From JBHHZM01 sp046758065 (lineage in GTDB: Bacteria; Pseudomonadota; Alphaproteobacteria; JAAXGF01), in assembly GCA_046758065.1 (NCBI GenBank), contig JBHHZM010000002.1:1-52641 (forward strand): 52,641 bases of DNA, read 5' to 3'. A program made the translations under genes and the position numbers. Below, piece after piece: positions 1 to 8,072 of the stretch. The notes under the pieces were generated by a model, which made no database searches, was not told the DNA's origin, and saw only the letters and a list, made by a program, of their open reading frames with translations. Within the stretch, counting starts at the first letter, position 1; every line of letters starts with the position of its first letter.

Positions 1-317
1 AAGGCGACCTTCTTCTTGCGCTCCTCGGTGATCGACATCGAGGCGATGATGGCGTCGTACTTGCGCGCCAGCAGCGCCGGGATGATGCCGTCCCAGTCCT
101 GCTGCACCAGCGTGCACTGGGTACCGATCTTCTCGCACAGGGCCATCGCGATCTCGATGTCGAAGCCCTTGAGCGTGCCGTCGGGCTCGACCCAGCTAAA
201 CGGCGGATAGGCGCCCTCGACGCCGATGCGGACTTTCTTCCAGTCCTTGGCCGACGCCACACCGGATGTCACGGCGAGCGCCGCCACGGTAAACAACGCA
301 ATAGCTAACCTTCTCAC
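1..317 (-). CDS. Polar amino-acid ABC transporter substrate-binding protein (partial, 3' end missing)
   Basis: The gene runs leftwards off the window edge; about 105 N-terminal residues are present. The start is a GTG at 317 behind an AAGGAGAC ribosome site; the ATG just upstream is followed at once by a stop in its frame. A hydrophobic signal peptide ending near VASA-K is followed by the bacterial extracellular solute-binding family 3 pattern (VRIGVEGAYPPFSW, GFDIEIA, WDGIIPALLARKYDAI, SMSITEERKK). Such periplasmic proteins bind polar or basic amino acids and deliver them to an ABC permease. It lies 58 bp downstream of the ATPase gene in the same orientation, so the two are probably co-transcribed. 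The ligand cannot be told from the fragment. Confidence 0.88.
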   Translation of the reverse strand, partial: MRRLAIALFTVAALAVTSGVASAKDWKKVRIGVEGAYPPFSWVEPDGTLKGFDIEIAMALCEKIGTQCTLVQQDWDGIIPALLARKYDAIIASMSITEERKKKVA

Positions 318-375
318 GGCATGTCTCCTTCTCTCTTGAAATAGGATTTCTTTTCCGCCTCCGATCCCGTCCCGG

Positions 376-1146
376 TCACGACAGCATGCCGGCAAGGAAC
401 TGCCGGAACCGCTCCGAGACGGGGTTGTCGAACACCTGCTGCGGCGCCCCGGATTCTTCGACGCGCCCTTCATGCAGGAACATCACCGCACTCGAGACCT
501 CGCGCGCGAAGCCCATTTCATGGGTGACCACGAGCATGGTACGGCCTTCCTCGGCCAGGATGCGCATGACCTTCAGCACCTCGCCAACGAGCTCGGGGTC
601 GAGCGCCGAGGTGGGTTCGTCGAACAGCATCACGTCGGGTTCCATGGCGAGCGCCCGGGCGATCGCGGCGCGCTGTTGCTGGCCGCCCGAGAGATGCGCC
701 GGATAGTAGTCCTTGCGGTCGAACATCCCGACCCGTTCGAGCACGGCCTCGGCGCGCTCGATCGCCTCCTTCTTCGGGACCTTGAGCACGTGGACCGGCG
801 CCTCGATGACGTTCTGGAGAACGGTCATGTGGGACCACAGGTTGAACTGCTGGAACACCATCGCGAGTTTGGCACGGATGCGCACCACCTGCTTCATGTC
901 CTCGGGCGCCGCCGCGCCGGCGCCGTTTCGGCGCATCCGGATCAGCTCGCCGTGGACGTAGACCTTGCCCGAGTTCGGCCTTTCGAGCAGGTTGATGCAG
1001 CGCAGCAGCGTGCTTTTACCCGAGCCGCTGGCGCCGAGGATCGAGATCACGTCGTGCTCGCGCGCCGTCATCGAAACGCCCTTGAGCACTTCGAGCGGTC
1101 CGAAGCTCTTGTGAAGCTCCTCGACGACAAGCACCTCTTCGGCCAC
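376..1146 (-). CDS. Polar amino-acid ABC transporter ATP-binding protein
   Basis: This 256-residue ATPase is of the HisP/GlnQ type and powers import of polar amino acids. Walker A (GASGSGKST) is at about residues 38-46, the Q-loop (FQQFNLW) near 98-104, the ABC signature LSGGQQQ near 152-158, Walker B (VMLFDEP) near 172-178, and the switch histidine in VVTHEMGFA. The open frame extends upstream to 1326, but a GTG at 1146 preceded by GGGAGG gives a protein of normal family length, and the upstream extension is Arg/Pro-rich and not family-like. It points away from the binding-protein/permease pair at 1517-3384, and the partial binding protein follows it. Confidence 0.93.
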   Translation of the reverse strand: MAEEVLVVEELHKSFGPLEVLKGVSMTAREHDVISILGASGSGKSTLLRCINLLERPNSGKVYVHGELIRMRRNGAGAAAPEDMKQVVRIRAKLAMVFQQFNLWSHMTVLQNVIEAPVHVLKVPKKEAIERAEAVLERVGMFDRKDYYPAHLSGGQQQRAAIARALAMEPDVMLFDEPTSALDPELVGEVLKVMRILAEEGRTMLVVTHEMGFAREVSSAVMFLHEGRVEESGAPQQVFDNPVSERFRQFLAGMLS

Positions 1147-1516
1147 GGCCGACGATCCTCCCCTTGGTCCCTGTGCCCTTTGGGGAAACGTTAGACGGCG
1201 CGCCCGACGAGGGCAAGCGGTTCCGTAAGCGGCCGCCGGCGCCCTCCGCCTTCGCGCCGGGGTCGACCGCTCGACGTTGCCGCGGGGACCGGCGATCCGG
1301 TCGTCGCGCGCGGCGCGCCGGCGCAAGATATTGAATTATAGAAGAAAAATACGATAGATGGTCGACGAATCCAACATACGGGCCCAATAGTCCGATCGCG
1401 TTGCATGTCGCATGAACGTGGTCTAACCTGATGGAAAGCAGGGTTTTGGCCGCGCCCTGGGGCGCGGCGCTTGCGCCGAGGGAAGGTAGGATATTCCCCG
1501 AAGGGAGGTTCATCGC
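1147..1516. promoter_or_regulatory. Divergent promoter region of the amino-acid transporter
   Basis: This 370-bp gene-free stretch separates the divergent ATPase and binding-protein genes. It contains an AT-rich island at about 1325-1360 that stands out from the GC-rich surroundings, as expected of a promoter region. For the rightward gene a sigma-70-like pair TTGCAT (1401-1406) and TAACCT (1424-1429) with a 17-bp spacer is the best candidate I can see, but the match is only moderate. No convincing coding frame or RNA gene was found here. Confidence 0.4.
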
Positions 1517-2371
1517 ATGAAACGCATTCACAACCTGTTGATCGGAATCACGCTGGGCGTGCTGGGCGCTCTGGTTCTCGCGCCGACCGCTGCCAACGCG
1601 GGCGACGTGCTCGACCGCATCATGAGCAAGGGCGTTCTGGTGGTGGCGTCCGACGCCAACTATCCGCCGCAGTCGTTTCTCGACAAGGACAACCAGCTCA
1701 AGGGATTCGACATCGACGTCGCCAAGGAGGTCGCCAAACGCCTCGGGGTGAAGACGAAATTCGTGACCCCAGACTGGGAGGTCATCGTCGCCGGCAACTG
1801 GGGCAAGCGCTGGGACATCTCGATCGGCTCGATGACGCCGACCAAGCAGCGCGCGCGGGTGCTCGACTTCCCCGGCATCTATTACTACACGCCGGCGGTA
1901 TTCGCCGTGCACAAGGACAACACCACGATCAAGTCGGTCGCCGACCTTAACGGCAAGAAGATCGGGGTGTGCGGCGGTTGCACCTACGAGTGGTACCTCA
2001 AGAAGAACCTGGTGATCGACGCCGAAGGCGCGCCGCCGTTCGAGTATCAGGTCACCGCGGGCGAGATTCGCTCGTATCCGGACGATTCCGCGCCGTTCCA
2101 GGATCTCAGGCTGGGCGACGGCGTGCGTCTCGATGCGGTGTTGTCGGCGATGCCCAACATCCAGGCGGCGATCAAGAACAGCTTCCCGATGAAAATTGTC
2201 GGCAAGCCGGTGTTCTACGAGCCGCTGTCGGTCGCCATCAACAAGGGCGATCCGGAGTTCGCCGCGAAACTTTCCAAGATCATCGCCGGCATGCATGCCG
2301 ACGGCACGCTCACCAAGCTGTCGATGAAATGGTATGACGTCGACCTGACGAAAGCGGCGCCGTCGAGTTGA
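1517..2371 (+). CDS. Polar amino-acid ABC transporter substrate-binding protein
   Basis: A 284-residue periplasmic binding protein of solute-binding family 3. It has a signal peptide (hydrophobic stretch at residues about 6-22, cleavage near ANA-G), then GVLVVASDANYPPQSF and GFDIDVAKEVAKRLG, the usual ligand-pocket opening motifs, and DISIGSMTPTKQRA. The pair of cysteines in GVCGGCTYEW could form a disulfide. The ATG is preceded by GGGAGG at 1503-1508 with good spacing. The permease gene overlaps its stop codon, so the two form an operon; the ATPase is divergent. Ligand specificity is not evident. Confidence 0.93.
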   Translation: MKRIHNLLIGITLGVLGALVLAPTAANAGDVLDRIMSKGVLVVASDANYPPQSFLDKDNQLKGFDIDVAKEVAKRLGVKTKFVTPDWEVIVAGNWGKRWDISIGSMTPTKQRARVLDFPGIYYYTPAVFAVHKDNTTIKSVADLNGKKIGVCGGCTYEWYLKKNLVIDAEGAPPFEYQVTAGEIRSYPDDSAPFQDLRLGDGVRLDAVLSAMPNIQAAIKNSFPMKIVGKPVFYEPLSVAINKGDPEFAAKLSKIIAGMHADGTLTKLSMKWYDVDLTKAAPSS

Positions 2372-3384
2372 CGGCCCTTCAGGCTGAAAACAGTCGCGTG
2401 ACGGCGGCGCCGGCCGCCGCCACCACCACGGTCTTTGCGGGGCGGCCTTGGATTCCAAGGCTGCTCCTTTTCGTGGCGGTGGCCGGCATCGCTTTCTGGA
2501 TCGACCTTACCGATACCATGCTGGGTCGCGCGCTCGGGCCGGCGCTCGTCAGCGTCACCGGGAGCGCGAGCGGGTGGCTGGCCCGGCTGAATGTCGCCCT
2601 GTTCCTCGCCGCGGTCGTCACCGCCAACGTCGCGATCGTTCGCGCGCTGCCGTTCCTGTGGCAGGTCGGCGTCGTCTGGGCCGAATTGCTGGTCATCTTT
2701 CTGGCGTTCTTCTACTCGTTCAACCTCAGTTTTCCGTTCATCTTCGAACGCATCGGTTTCCTCATCACCCAGGGCGCGGTGACGACGGTCTACATCTCGA
2801 TGGTTTCGATCATCGTGGCTTCGGTTCTCGCAATGGCCGCCGCGCTCGCCCGGCTGTCGTCGAGCGGCCCGGCGTACGGCATCGCGACGTTCTATATCTC
2901 GTTCTTCCGCGGCACCCCGCTGCTGCTCCAGGTCTACATGATCTATCTGGGCCTGCCCCAGCTCGGCCTGTTCCTCGATGCGGTGCCGTCGGGCATCATC
3001 GCGCTCAGCCTGTGCTACGGGGCGTACATGGCCGAGATTTTCCGCGCCGGCATCCAGGGCGTGCCGGCGGGTCAGCGCGAGGCGGCGATGGCGCTCGGAC
3101 TCAAGGGCGGTTTGATCATGCGCAAGGTCGTCCTGCCGCAGGCGATGCGGCTGATCGTTCCGCCCACCGGCAACCAGTTCATCTCGATGCTCAAGGACAG
3201 TTCGCTGGTCTCGGTGATGGGCGTGTGGGAGCTGATGTACCTCGCGCGCACCGAGGGCCGCGCCGAGTTCCGCATCATCGAGATGCTGATCACCGCGGCG
3301 ATCATCTACTGGATCATCTCTTTCACGTTCGAACTGATCCAGGCGCGCATCGAGCGCTATTACGGCAAGGGCGTGAGGGTCTGA
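2368..3384 (+). CDS. Polar amino-acid ABC transporter permease
   Basis: This 338-residue inner-membrane permease is of the HisM/GlnP type. It has N-terminal membrane spans, then a long hydrophobic core with the EAA loop (EAAMALGLKGG) followed by MRKVVLPQAMRLIVPP, the site that contacts the ATPase. The start given is a TTG that overlaps the previous stop as TTGA; a GTG at 2398 in the same frame is an alternative that removes ten residues. The N-terminal part before the transport domain is longer than in most family members, with extra predicted spans near residues 25-110. It should assemble with the divergent ATPase at 376-1146. Confidence 0.92.
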   Translation: MTALQAENSRVTAAPAAATTTVFAGRPWIPRLLLFVAVAGIAFWIDLTDTMLGRALGPALVSVTGSASGWLARLNVALFLAAVVTANVAIVRALPFLWQVGVVWAELLVIFLAFFYSFNLSFPFIFERIGFLITQGAVTTVYISMVSIIVASVLAMAAALARLSSSGPAYGIATFYISFFRGTPLLLQVYMIYLGLPQLGLFLDAVPSGIIALSLCYGAYMAEIFRAGIQGVPAGQREAAMALGLKGGLIMRKVVLPQAMRLIVPPTGNQFISMLKDSSLVSVMGVWELMYLARTEGRAEFRIIEMLITAAIIYWIISFTFELIQARIERYYGKGVRV

Positions 3385-3413
3385 CGCCTGCCCGACAACC
3401 GCGGCGCGCCGGC

Positions 3414-5438
3414 TTATTCCTCGGCCTTGGCGCCGTATTCGGCGAGCACCTGATCGGCCTCGCGACCGCTGATCTCGGTCAGGTGGTCGTATTCGAAGAT
3501 ATACCAGCCGACCCCCAGCGTGAGCGAGCGCAGTTCGAGCACGAGGTCGTGCAATTCGGCTTCCGGCATGAAGGATTCGACTTCGTCCCAGCCTTCCCAT
3601 CCGTCCTTGGCGTGAAAGCCGAGAATCTGGCCGCGGCGGCTGCTGATCAGGCCGTGGATTTTCGAGGTCGCGTCGTTGGGCACCGATATCTTGACGTGGC
3701 AGATGGGCTCGAGCAGGACCGGGGAGCACTTCGGCATCGCCTCGGTGAGCGCCACCCGCGCCGCCAGCTTGAACGACTGCTCGTTCGAATCGACCGAATG
3801 GTAGGAGCCGTCGGTGAGCGTGACCGAAACGTCGACCACGGGGAAGCCCAGCGGCCCTTTCTCCAGATATTCCCTCACCCCCGCCTCGACCGCCGGGATG
3901 TACTGTCTGGGCACCGAACCGCCGACGATGGTCTGGTTGAACTCGAAGCCCGTGCCGCGTGGTAGCGGCTTGACGTCGATATGAACGTCGCCGAACATGC
4001 CGTGGCCGCCGGTCTGGCGCTTGAAACGGCCGTGCTGCGAACAGCTCTTGCGGATCGCTTCCTTGTAGGTGACCCGCGGCCGCCGGGTGGTGAGCGTGAG
4101 GTTGTATTTGTTTCTGAGCCGCGCCAGCGCCACCTGGAGGTGGATTTCCCCTTGCCCCTTGAGCACGAAGTCGCGGGTTTCCGGGTTCTGCTCGACGGAG
4201 AGCGACGGGTCTTCCTCGATCACCTTGGCGACCGCCCCCGACATCTTGACCTCGTCGTCGCGCTTCTCGGCGGCGATCGCGAGCGCGTAGACCGCCGGCA
4301 GGGGCTCGGCGCGGGGCAGCGGTTCGGCGGGCGGCTCGTTGCCCGGGATCAGGGTGTCGCCGGTGGCGACGCCTTCGAGGCGGCCGAAGCTCACGACGTC
4401 CCCCGCCGTCGCGCCGCTCAGCTTCTCCTGCTGGACGCCCGTCATGCGGTAGACGCCGCCGACGCGCTCGCCGTTGAGCACGGTGCCGTCGGCTATCTCG
4501 CCGCGCCAGACGCGCGCCAGCGACAGCTTGCCGCCGTGCGGCGTCATATAGGTCTTGAGCACCTGCGCCAGCGGATCGGACGAGTCCGGATCGATGCCGC
4601 GCCGCGCGGCGGTCTCTGCCGCGCTGGGCACGAGGTTGACCATGTGGGTAAGCAACCGGCGCACGCCGTGTTCGTATTCGCCCGATCCGATGAAGACCGG
4701 GGCGACCTGGTTGGCCGCCACCTGGGCACGGAGGTAGTTGCGGATCTCCTCTTCCGAGGGTTGCTTGTCTTCGAGCAGGGCCTCAAGCAGGGTGTCGTCG
4801 AAATCGGCAAGCGATTCGAGCAGTTCGGTGCGCGCGGCGGCACTGCGTTCCGAAACCGAGTCGGGTGCTTCCGTCTCTTCGGACGCGCCGTTCCGCTGGT
4901 AGGCGTACGCCTGCCCGCTGATCAGGTCAACGTAGCCGGTGATTGCGTCGCCCTCGCGGGTCGGCACCTGGTGCAGCACCAGCGGGTGGCCCGAAATGCT
5001 GCGTATCGCGGGGATGACTTCGCGCAGCGTCCGGCTGGCCCGGTCGATCTTGTTGATGAAGGCGAGATTGGGGATGCCGTGGTCGTTGAGGAAGTGGAAC
5101 AGTGGCGCCAGAGTCACCACGCGGTCGGGTTCGGGCTCGCAGACCACGAGCGCGGCGTCGGCCCCCATCAGCGCATTGCGGGCTTCCGCGGCGAACTCGA
5201 TCGAGCCCGGGCAATCGAGGAAGTTGAAGGTGACGCCGTTGTATTCGGCGGTCGCCGCCGAAACCTCGGTGCTCGACTGGCGCTCGCGCGCTTCGGCCGA
5301 GCCGTCGCCCACCGTATTGCCTTCCTTGACGCTGCCCTTGCGGCCGATCGCGCCGCAAGCGAACAACAGGCTCTCGAGAAGCGACGTTTTGCCGCTCATC
5401 GAAGGGCCGACAATGGCTACAGTACGCTTGTCACTCAT
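3414..5438 (-). CDS. Elongation factor G-like translational GTPase
   Basis: A 674-residue GTPase of the EF-G family, similar to the second EF-G-like protein found in many alphaproteobacteria. Seen are G1 (GPSMSGKTS, residues 11-19), G3 (DCPGS, 75-79; canonical EF-G has DTPGH) and G4 (NKID, 129-132), followed by the domain II to V order of EF-G, including GQGEIHLQVALARL and the C-terminal ISSRRGQILG that corresponds to EF-G domain V. The altered G3 (Gly-Ser where EF-G has Gly-His) removes the catalytic histidine, so this is unlikely to be the housekeeping FusA. No tufA or ribosomal-protein genes lie beside it. Its exact role on the ribosome is unknown. Confidence 0.88.
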   Translation of the reverse strand: MSDKRTVAIVGPSMSGKTSLLESLLFACGAIGRKGSVKEGNTVGDGSAEARERQSSTEVSAATAEYNGVTFNFLDCPGSIEFAAEARNALMGADAALVVCEPEPDRVVTLAPLFHFLNDHGIPNLAFINKIDRASRTLREVIPAIRSISGHPLVLHQVPTREGDAITGYVDLISGQAYAYQRNGASEETEAPDSVSERSAAARTELLESLADFDDTLLEALLEDKQPSEEEIRNYLRAQVAANQVAPVFIGSGEYEHGVRRLLTHMVNLVPSAAETAARRGIDPDSSDPLAQVLKTYMTPHGGKLSLARVWRGEIADGTVLNGERVGGVYRMTGVQQEKLSGATAGDVVSFGRLEGVATGDTLIPGNEPPAEPLPRAEPLPAVYALAIAAEKRDDEVKMSGAVAKVIEEDPSLSVEQNPETRDFVLKGQGEIHLQVALARLRNKYNLTLTTRRPRVTYKEAIRKSCSQHGRFKRQTGGHGMFGDVHIDVKPLPRGTGFEFNQTIVGGSVPRQYIPAVEAGVREYLEKGPLGFPVVDVSVTLTDGSYHSVDSNEQSFKLAARVALTEAMPKCSPVLLEPICHVKISVPNDATSKIHGLISSRRGQILGFHAKDGWEGWDEVESFMPEAELHDLVLELRSLTLGVGWYIFEYDHLTEISGREADQVLAEYGAKAEE

Positions 5439-5625
5439 GCATCCTCCCCAAAGGTTGCGCGGGCCGGCAGGGCCTCACGCGAAGCGATCGGAACCGCAGC
5501 GCCGCCGCGTCCAGACTTTGCCCGCCGCGCGGAACCCGGCGGCGAGGCCGTTATATTTACCCACTCCCGCCGAAAACGCGAGTCCCACCGTTGCGCCGTT
5601 TCGCGCGCCGCGGGCGCTATGGCAG

Positions 5626-5631
5626 TATAGT
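5626..5631 (+). promoter_or_regulatory. Candidate -10 element TATAGT upstream of the DnaJ-domain gene
   Basis: TATAGTC stands 46 bp before the ATG of the TerB/DnaJ-domain gene, in otherwise GC-rich DNA. The same heptamer occurs upstream of the amidase (6451) and bamD (27461). No good -35 match is visible at 16-18 bp. Confidence 0.3.
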
Positions 5632-5676
5632 CCGCGATCACGCGGCAGCGACGGAGAAGGAGGCGGAAGCGGACCA

Positions 5677-6405
5677 ATGAGTGTTTGGGGAAAAGTCATC
5701 GGCGGGGCCGCCGGCTTCGCCCTCGGTGGCCCGCTCGGGGCGCTTATCGGCGTCGCCGCCGGTCATGCCATGGATCGTATGCGCGGCGCCGCGAAGGTCG
5801 CTCCGTCGGAAGCCAGACCGGTCGCCTTCACCGTCGCGGTCATCGCCCTCGCGGCCAAGATGGCCAAGGCCGACGGCGTCGTCACACGCGACGAGGTCGA
5901 CGTCTTCAAGCGCATCTTCCGCATCCCGCCCGGGGATGTCGGCAAGGTCGGCCGCCTGTTCGACGCGGCGCGGCGCGACGCCGGCGGCTTCGAGCCCTAC
6001 GCCGAGCAGATCGCCCAGATGTTTCGCGACAGCCCGAGGGTTCTTGAGGAACTGCTCGACGGTCTGTTCGAGATCGCCAAGGCCGACAACGTGGTGCATC
6101 CGGCCGAGCTCGACTACCTGCGCCGCGTCGCCGCGCTGTTCGGTTTCGACGAAGCGGCGTTCGAGCGCATCCGCGCCGGCCATCTCGGGCGCGGCGAGGC
6201 CGACGCCTACGAGATCCTCGGAGTCGACTCCGACGCCGGCGACGACGAGCTCAAGGCGGCCCATCGCCGGCTGGCGCGCCAGTACCATCCCGACCGGCTG
6301 ATCGGCGAGGGCCTGCCGCAGGAATTCGTCGACCTCGCCAACCAGAAGCTGGCGACGATCAACGACGCCTACGACCGCGTGCGCCGCGAACGCGACCTCG
6401 GGTGA
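5677..6405 (+). CDS. TerB and DnaJ domain protein (DjlA-like co-chaperone)
   Basis: A 242-residue protein with an N-terminal Gly/Ala-rich hydrophobic segment (about residues 6-30) like the membrane anchor of DjlA, a TerB-like helical domain (about 50-165) and a C-terminal J domain (about 177-240) with the HPD motif at 204-206 (QYHPDRL). J domains stimulate the ATPase of DnaK, so the likely role is recruiting DnaK to the inner membrane. The ATG at 5677 is preceded by AAGGAGG at 5657-5663; a much longer upstream open frame is antisense to the EF-G-like gene and is not used. It is followed by the amidase gene 95 bp away. Confidence 0.9.
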   Translation: MSVWGKVIGGAAGFALGGPLGALIGVAAGHAMDRMRGAAKVAPSEARPVAFTVAVIALAAKMAKADGVVTRDEVDVFKRIFRIPPGDVGKVGRLFDAARRDAGGFEPYAEQIAQMFRDSPRVLEELLDGLFEIAKADNVVHPAELDYLRRVAALFGFDEAAFERIRAGHLGRGEADAYEILGVDSDAGDDELKAAHRRLARQYHPDRLIGEGLPQEFVDLANQKLATINDAYDRVRRERDLG

Positions 6406-6450
6406 GGCGTGGCGCCGCCGCCCCTGGTCACGCTTGCCGGTGAGGTACTG

Positions 6451-6456
6451 TATAGT
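6451..6456 (+). promoter_or_regulatory. Candidate -10 element TATAGT upstream of the amidase gene
   Basis: TATAGTC lies 45 bp before the amidase ATG, the same distance and sequence as the element ahead of the DnaJ-domain gene. The -35 match is poor. Confidence 0.3.
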
Positions 6457-6500
6457 CGCCGGGTGACGTCCGCCTTTCGCCCACGCGCCCATACGACGCC

Positions 6501-7226
6501 ATGACCGATCGTCCTTCGCCCAACCACGACGCGCGGCCCGAGGGCGTCGCCGTCGACGTGCTGGTCCTGCACTACACCGGCATGGAAAACGCCGAGACGG
6601 CGCTAGCGCGCCTTTGCGACCCGGCCGCCCGGGTCAGCGCCCACTACCTCGTCGACGAGGACGGTACGATCTTCCGTCTGGTCGCGGAATCACGCCGGGC
6701 ATGGCACGCCGGGGTGTCGTTCTGGCGCGGTTGTGACGACGTCAATGCGGTGTCGATCGGGGTCGAGATCGTCAATCCCGGCCACGAGTTCGGCTACCGC
6801 CCCTATCCCGAAGCGCAGATGGCCGCGGTCGAGGCGCTGTGCCGCGACATCGTCGCCCGCCACCCGATCCCCGCCCGCAACGTGGTCGGCCATTCCGACG
6901 TGGCGCCGGGCCGGCGCGCCGATCCGGGCGAACTGTTCGACTGGCCGCGCCTCGCCGCGGCGGGCGTCGGTCTGTGGCCCGAGGACAACCCGGTGCGGGG
7001 CGAAATGGGGCTCGCGCTCGCCCGCGGCGACGCCGGGCGCGCGGTGGCCGACGCGCAAGGAGCGCTCGCCGAATTCGGTTACGCGGTTCCCCGCCACGGC
7101 GCTTACGACGAGGCCACGGCCGATGCGGTGGCCGCCTTTCAGCGCCACTTCCGGCCCTGCCGAGTCGACGGCGTTCTCGATCCCGAGACCGCGCAACGCC
7201 TGTTCGCCGTGCTCGCCCGCGCTTGA
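6501..7226 (+). CDS. ampD: N-acetylmuramoyl-L-alanine amidase with peptidoglycan-binding domain
   Basis: A 241-residue protein with an Amidase_2 (AmpD) catalytic domain followed by a PG_binding_1 domain (about residues 167-240, ending DPETAQRLFAVL). The zinc ligands of the family are visible: His24 (LHYTGM), His131 (GHSDVAPGRR) and Asp141 (ADPGE), with Glu89 (GVEIVNP) in the place of the catalytic acid region. It cleaves the amide bond between MurNAc (or anhydro-MurNAc) and L-Ala during cell-wall recycling. No signal peptide is visible, which fits a cytoplasmic recycling enzyme. It sits just upstream of the RNase P RNA gene. Confidence 0.92.
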   Translation: MTDRPSPNHDARPEGVAVDVLVLHYTGMENAETALARLCDPAARVSAHYLVDEDGTIFRLVAESRRAWHAGVSFWRGCDDVNAVSIGVEIVNPGHEFGYRPYPEAQMAAVEALCRDIVARHPIPARNVVGHSDVAPGRRADPGELFDWPRLAAAGVGLWPEDNPVRGEMGLALARGDAGRAVADAQGALAEFGYAVPRHGAYDEATADAVAAFQRHFRPCRVDGVLDPETAQRLFAVLARA

Positions 7227-7257
7227 CGCGGCGGGGCCGGCTGCGTACCTCTAATAA

Positions 7258-7668
<411 letters not shown>

Positions 7669-7782
7669 CCGATTCCGTTCCTGCTTCCGCCACCGGGATG
7701 AATCGCCCGGATGTCCCGATGTCTCGGGGGCCATGCGCGGCCGCCCGGATGTCGGGCGCTATGCTCGCTCTTGCCTGGTTGA

Positions 7783-7797
7783 GAACATTAGATGAAC
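7783..7797 (-). promoter_or_regulatory. Candidate LexA box 1 (GTTC-N7-GTTC, minus strand)
   Basis: The plus strand reads GAAC, 7 bases, GAAC; the minus strand is therefore GTTC-N7-GTTC, the direct-repeat SOS box of alphaproteobacterial LexA. It lies between the RNase P RNA and mraZ. Binding is inferred from the motif only. Confidence 0.5.
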
Positions 7798-7863
7798 ATA
7801 AATTCGCCACATTTTGCTGCCAGGTTCAAAGGAAAACGCGGGTCATTGCACGCGATCGACTTT

Positions 7864-7878
7864 GTTCACACGACGTTC
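7864..7878 (+). promoter_or_regulatory. Candidate LexA box 2 (GTTC-N7-GTTC)
   Basis: GTTCACACGACGTTC is an exact GTTC-N7-GTTC alphaproteobacterial SOS box, 66 bp downstream of the first and about 70 bp upstream of the mraZ promoter. Two exact matches this close are unlikely by chance. Confidence 0.55.
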
Positions 7879-7919
7879 TCAAAGAAACGCGTCTTAGGAA
7901 ACGAGTGAAAGTCCTTGCG

Positions 7920-7935
7920 TTAAGGAAATATTAAC
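7920..7935 (+). promoter_or_regulatory. Candidate CtrA box (TTAA-N7-TTAAC)
   Basis: TTAAGGAAATATTAAC is an exact full-length CtrA recognition site (TTAA-N7-TTAAC). It ends 13 bp before the TTGACG -35 element of the proposed mraZ promoter, a position from which CtrA could act on the division cluster. An alternative reading is that TATTAA at 7929-7934 is a -10 element with GTGAAA (7905-7910) as its -35. Confidence 0.55.
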
Positions 7936-7947
7936 TAGTCTGCGGCA

Positions 7948-7976
7948 TTGACGCCCATGATATCCCATGGTATCCC
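7948..7976 (+). promoter_or_regulatory. Candidate mraZ (dcw) promoter
   Basis: TTGACG at 7948-7953 matches the sigma-70 -35 consensus in five of six bases. At a 17-bp spacing stands TATCCC (7971-7976), a weak -10. The MraZ operator repeats lie in the spacer, across the -10 and just beyond, which supports a repressible promoter here. The leader to the mraZ start would be about 90 nt. Confidence 0.45.
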
Positions 7977-7987
7977 ATACAGTCCCA
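7954..7987 (-). promoter_or_regulatory. MraZ operator: four TGGG repeats with 10-bp period
   Basis: CCCA occurs on the plus strand at exactly 7954, 7964, 7974 and 7984, i.e. four TGGG direct repeats on the minus strand with a strict 10-bp period. MraZ proteins bind three or more TGGG-type repeats spaced one helical turn apart upstream of their own gene. Together with the mraZ gene 86 bp downstream this is strong circumstantial evidence for autoregulation. Confidence 0.8.
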
Positions 7988-8072
7988 ATCTGTTCGCGCA
8001 TCGGGCATGGTGGGACGGGGCAGGGGACGGTTGCCGCGGGAGACCGGCAGCCCGAAACAGGGGAGTGGCCGC

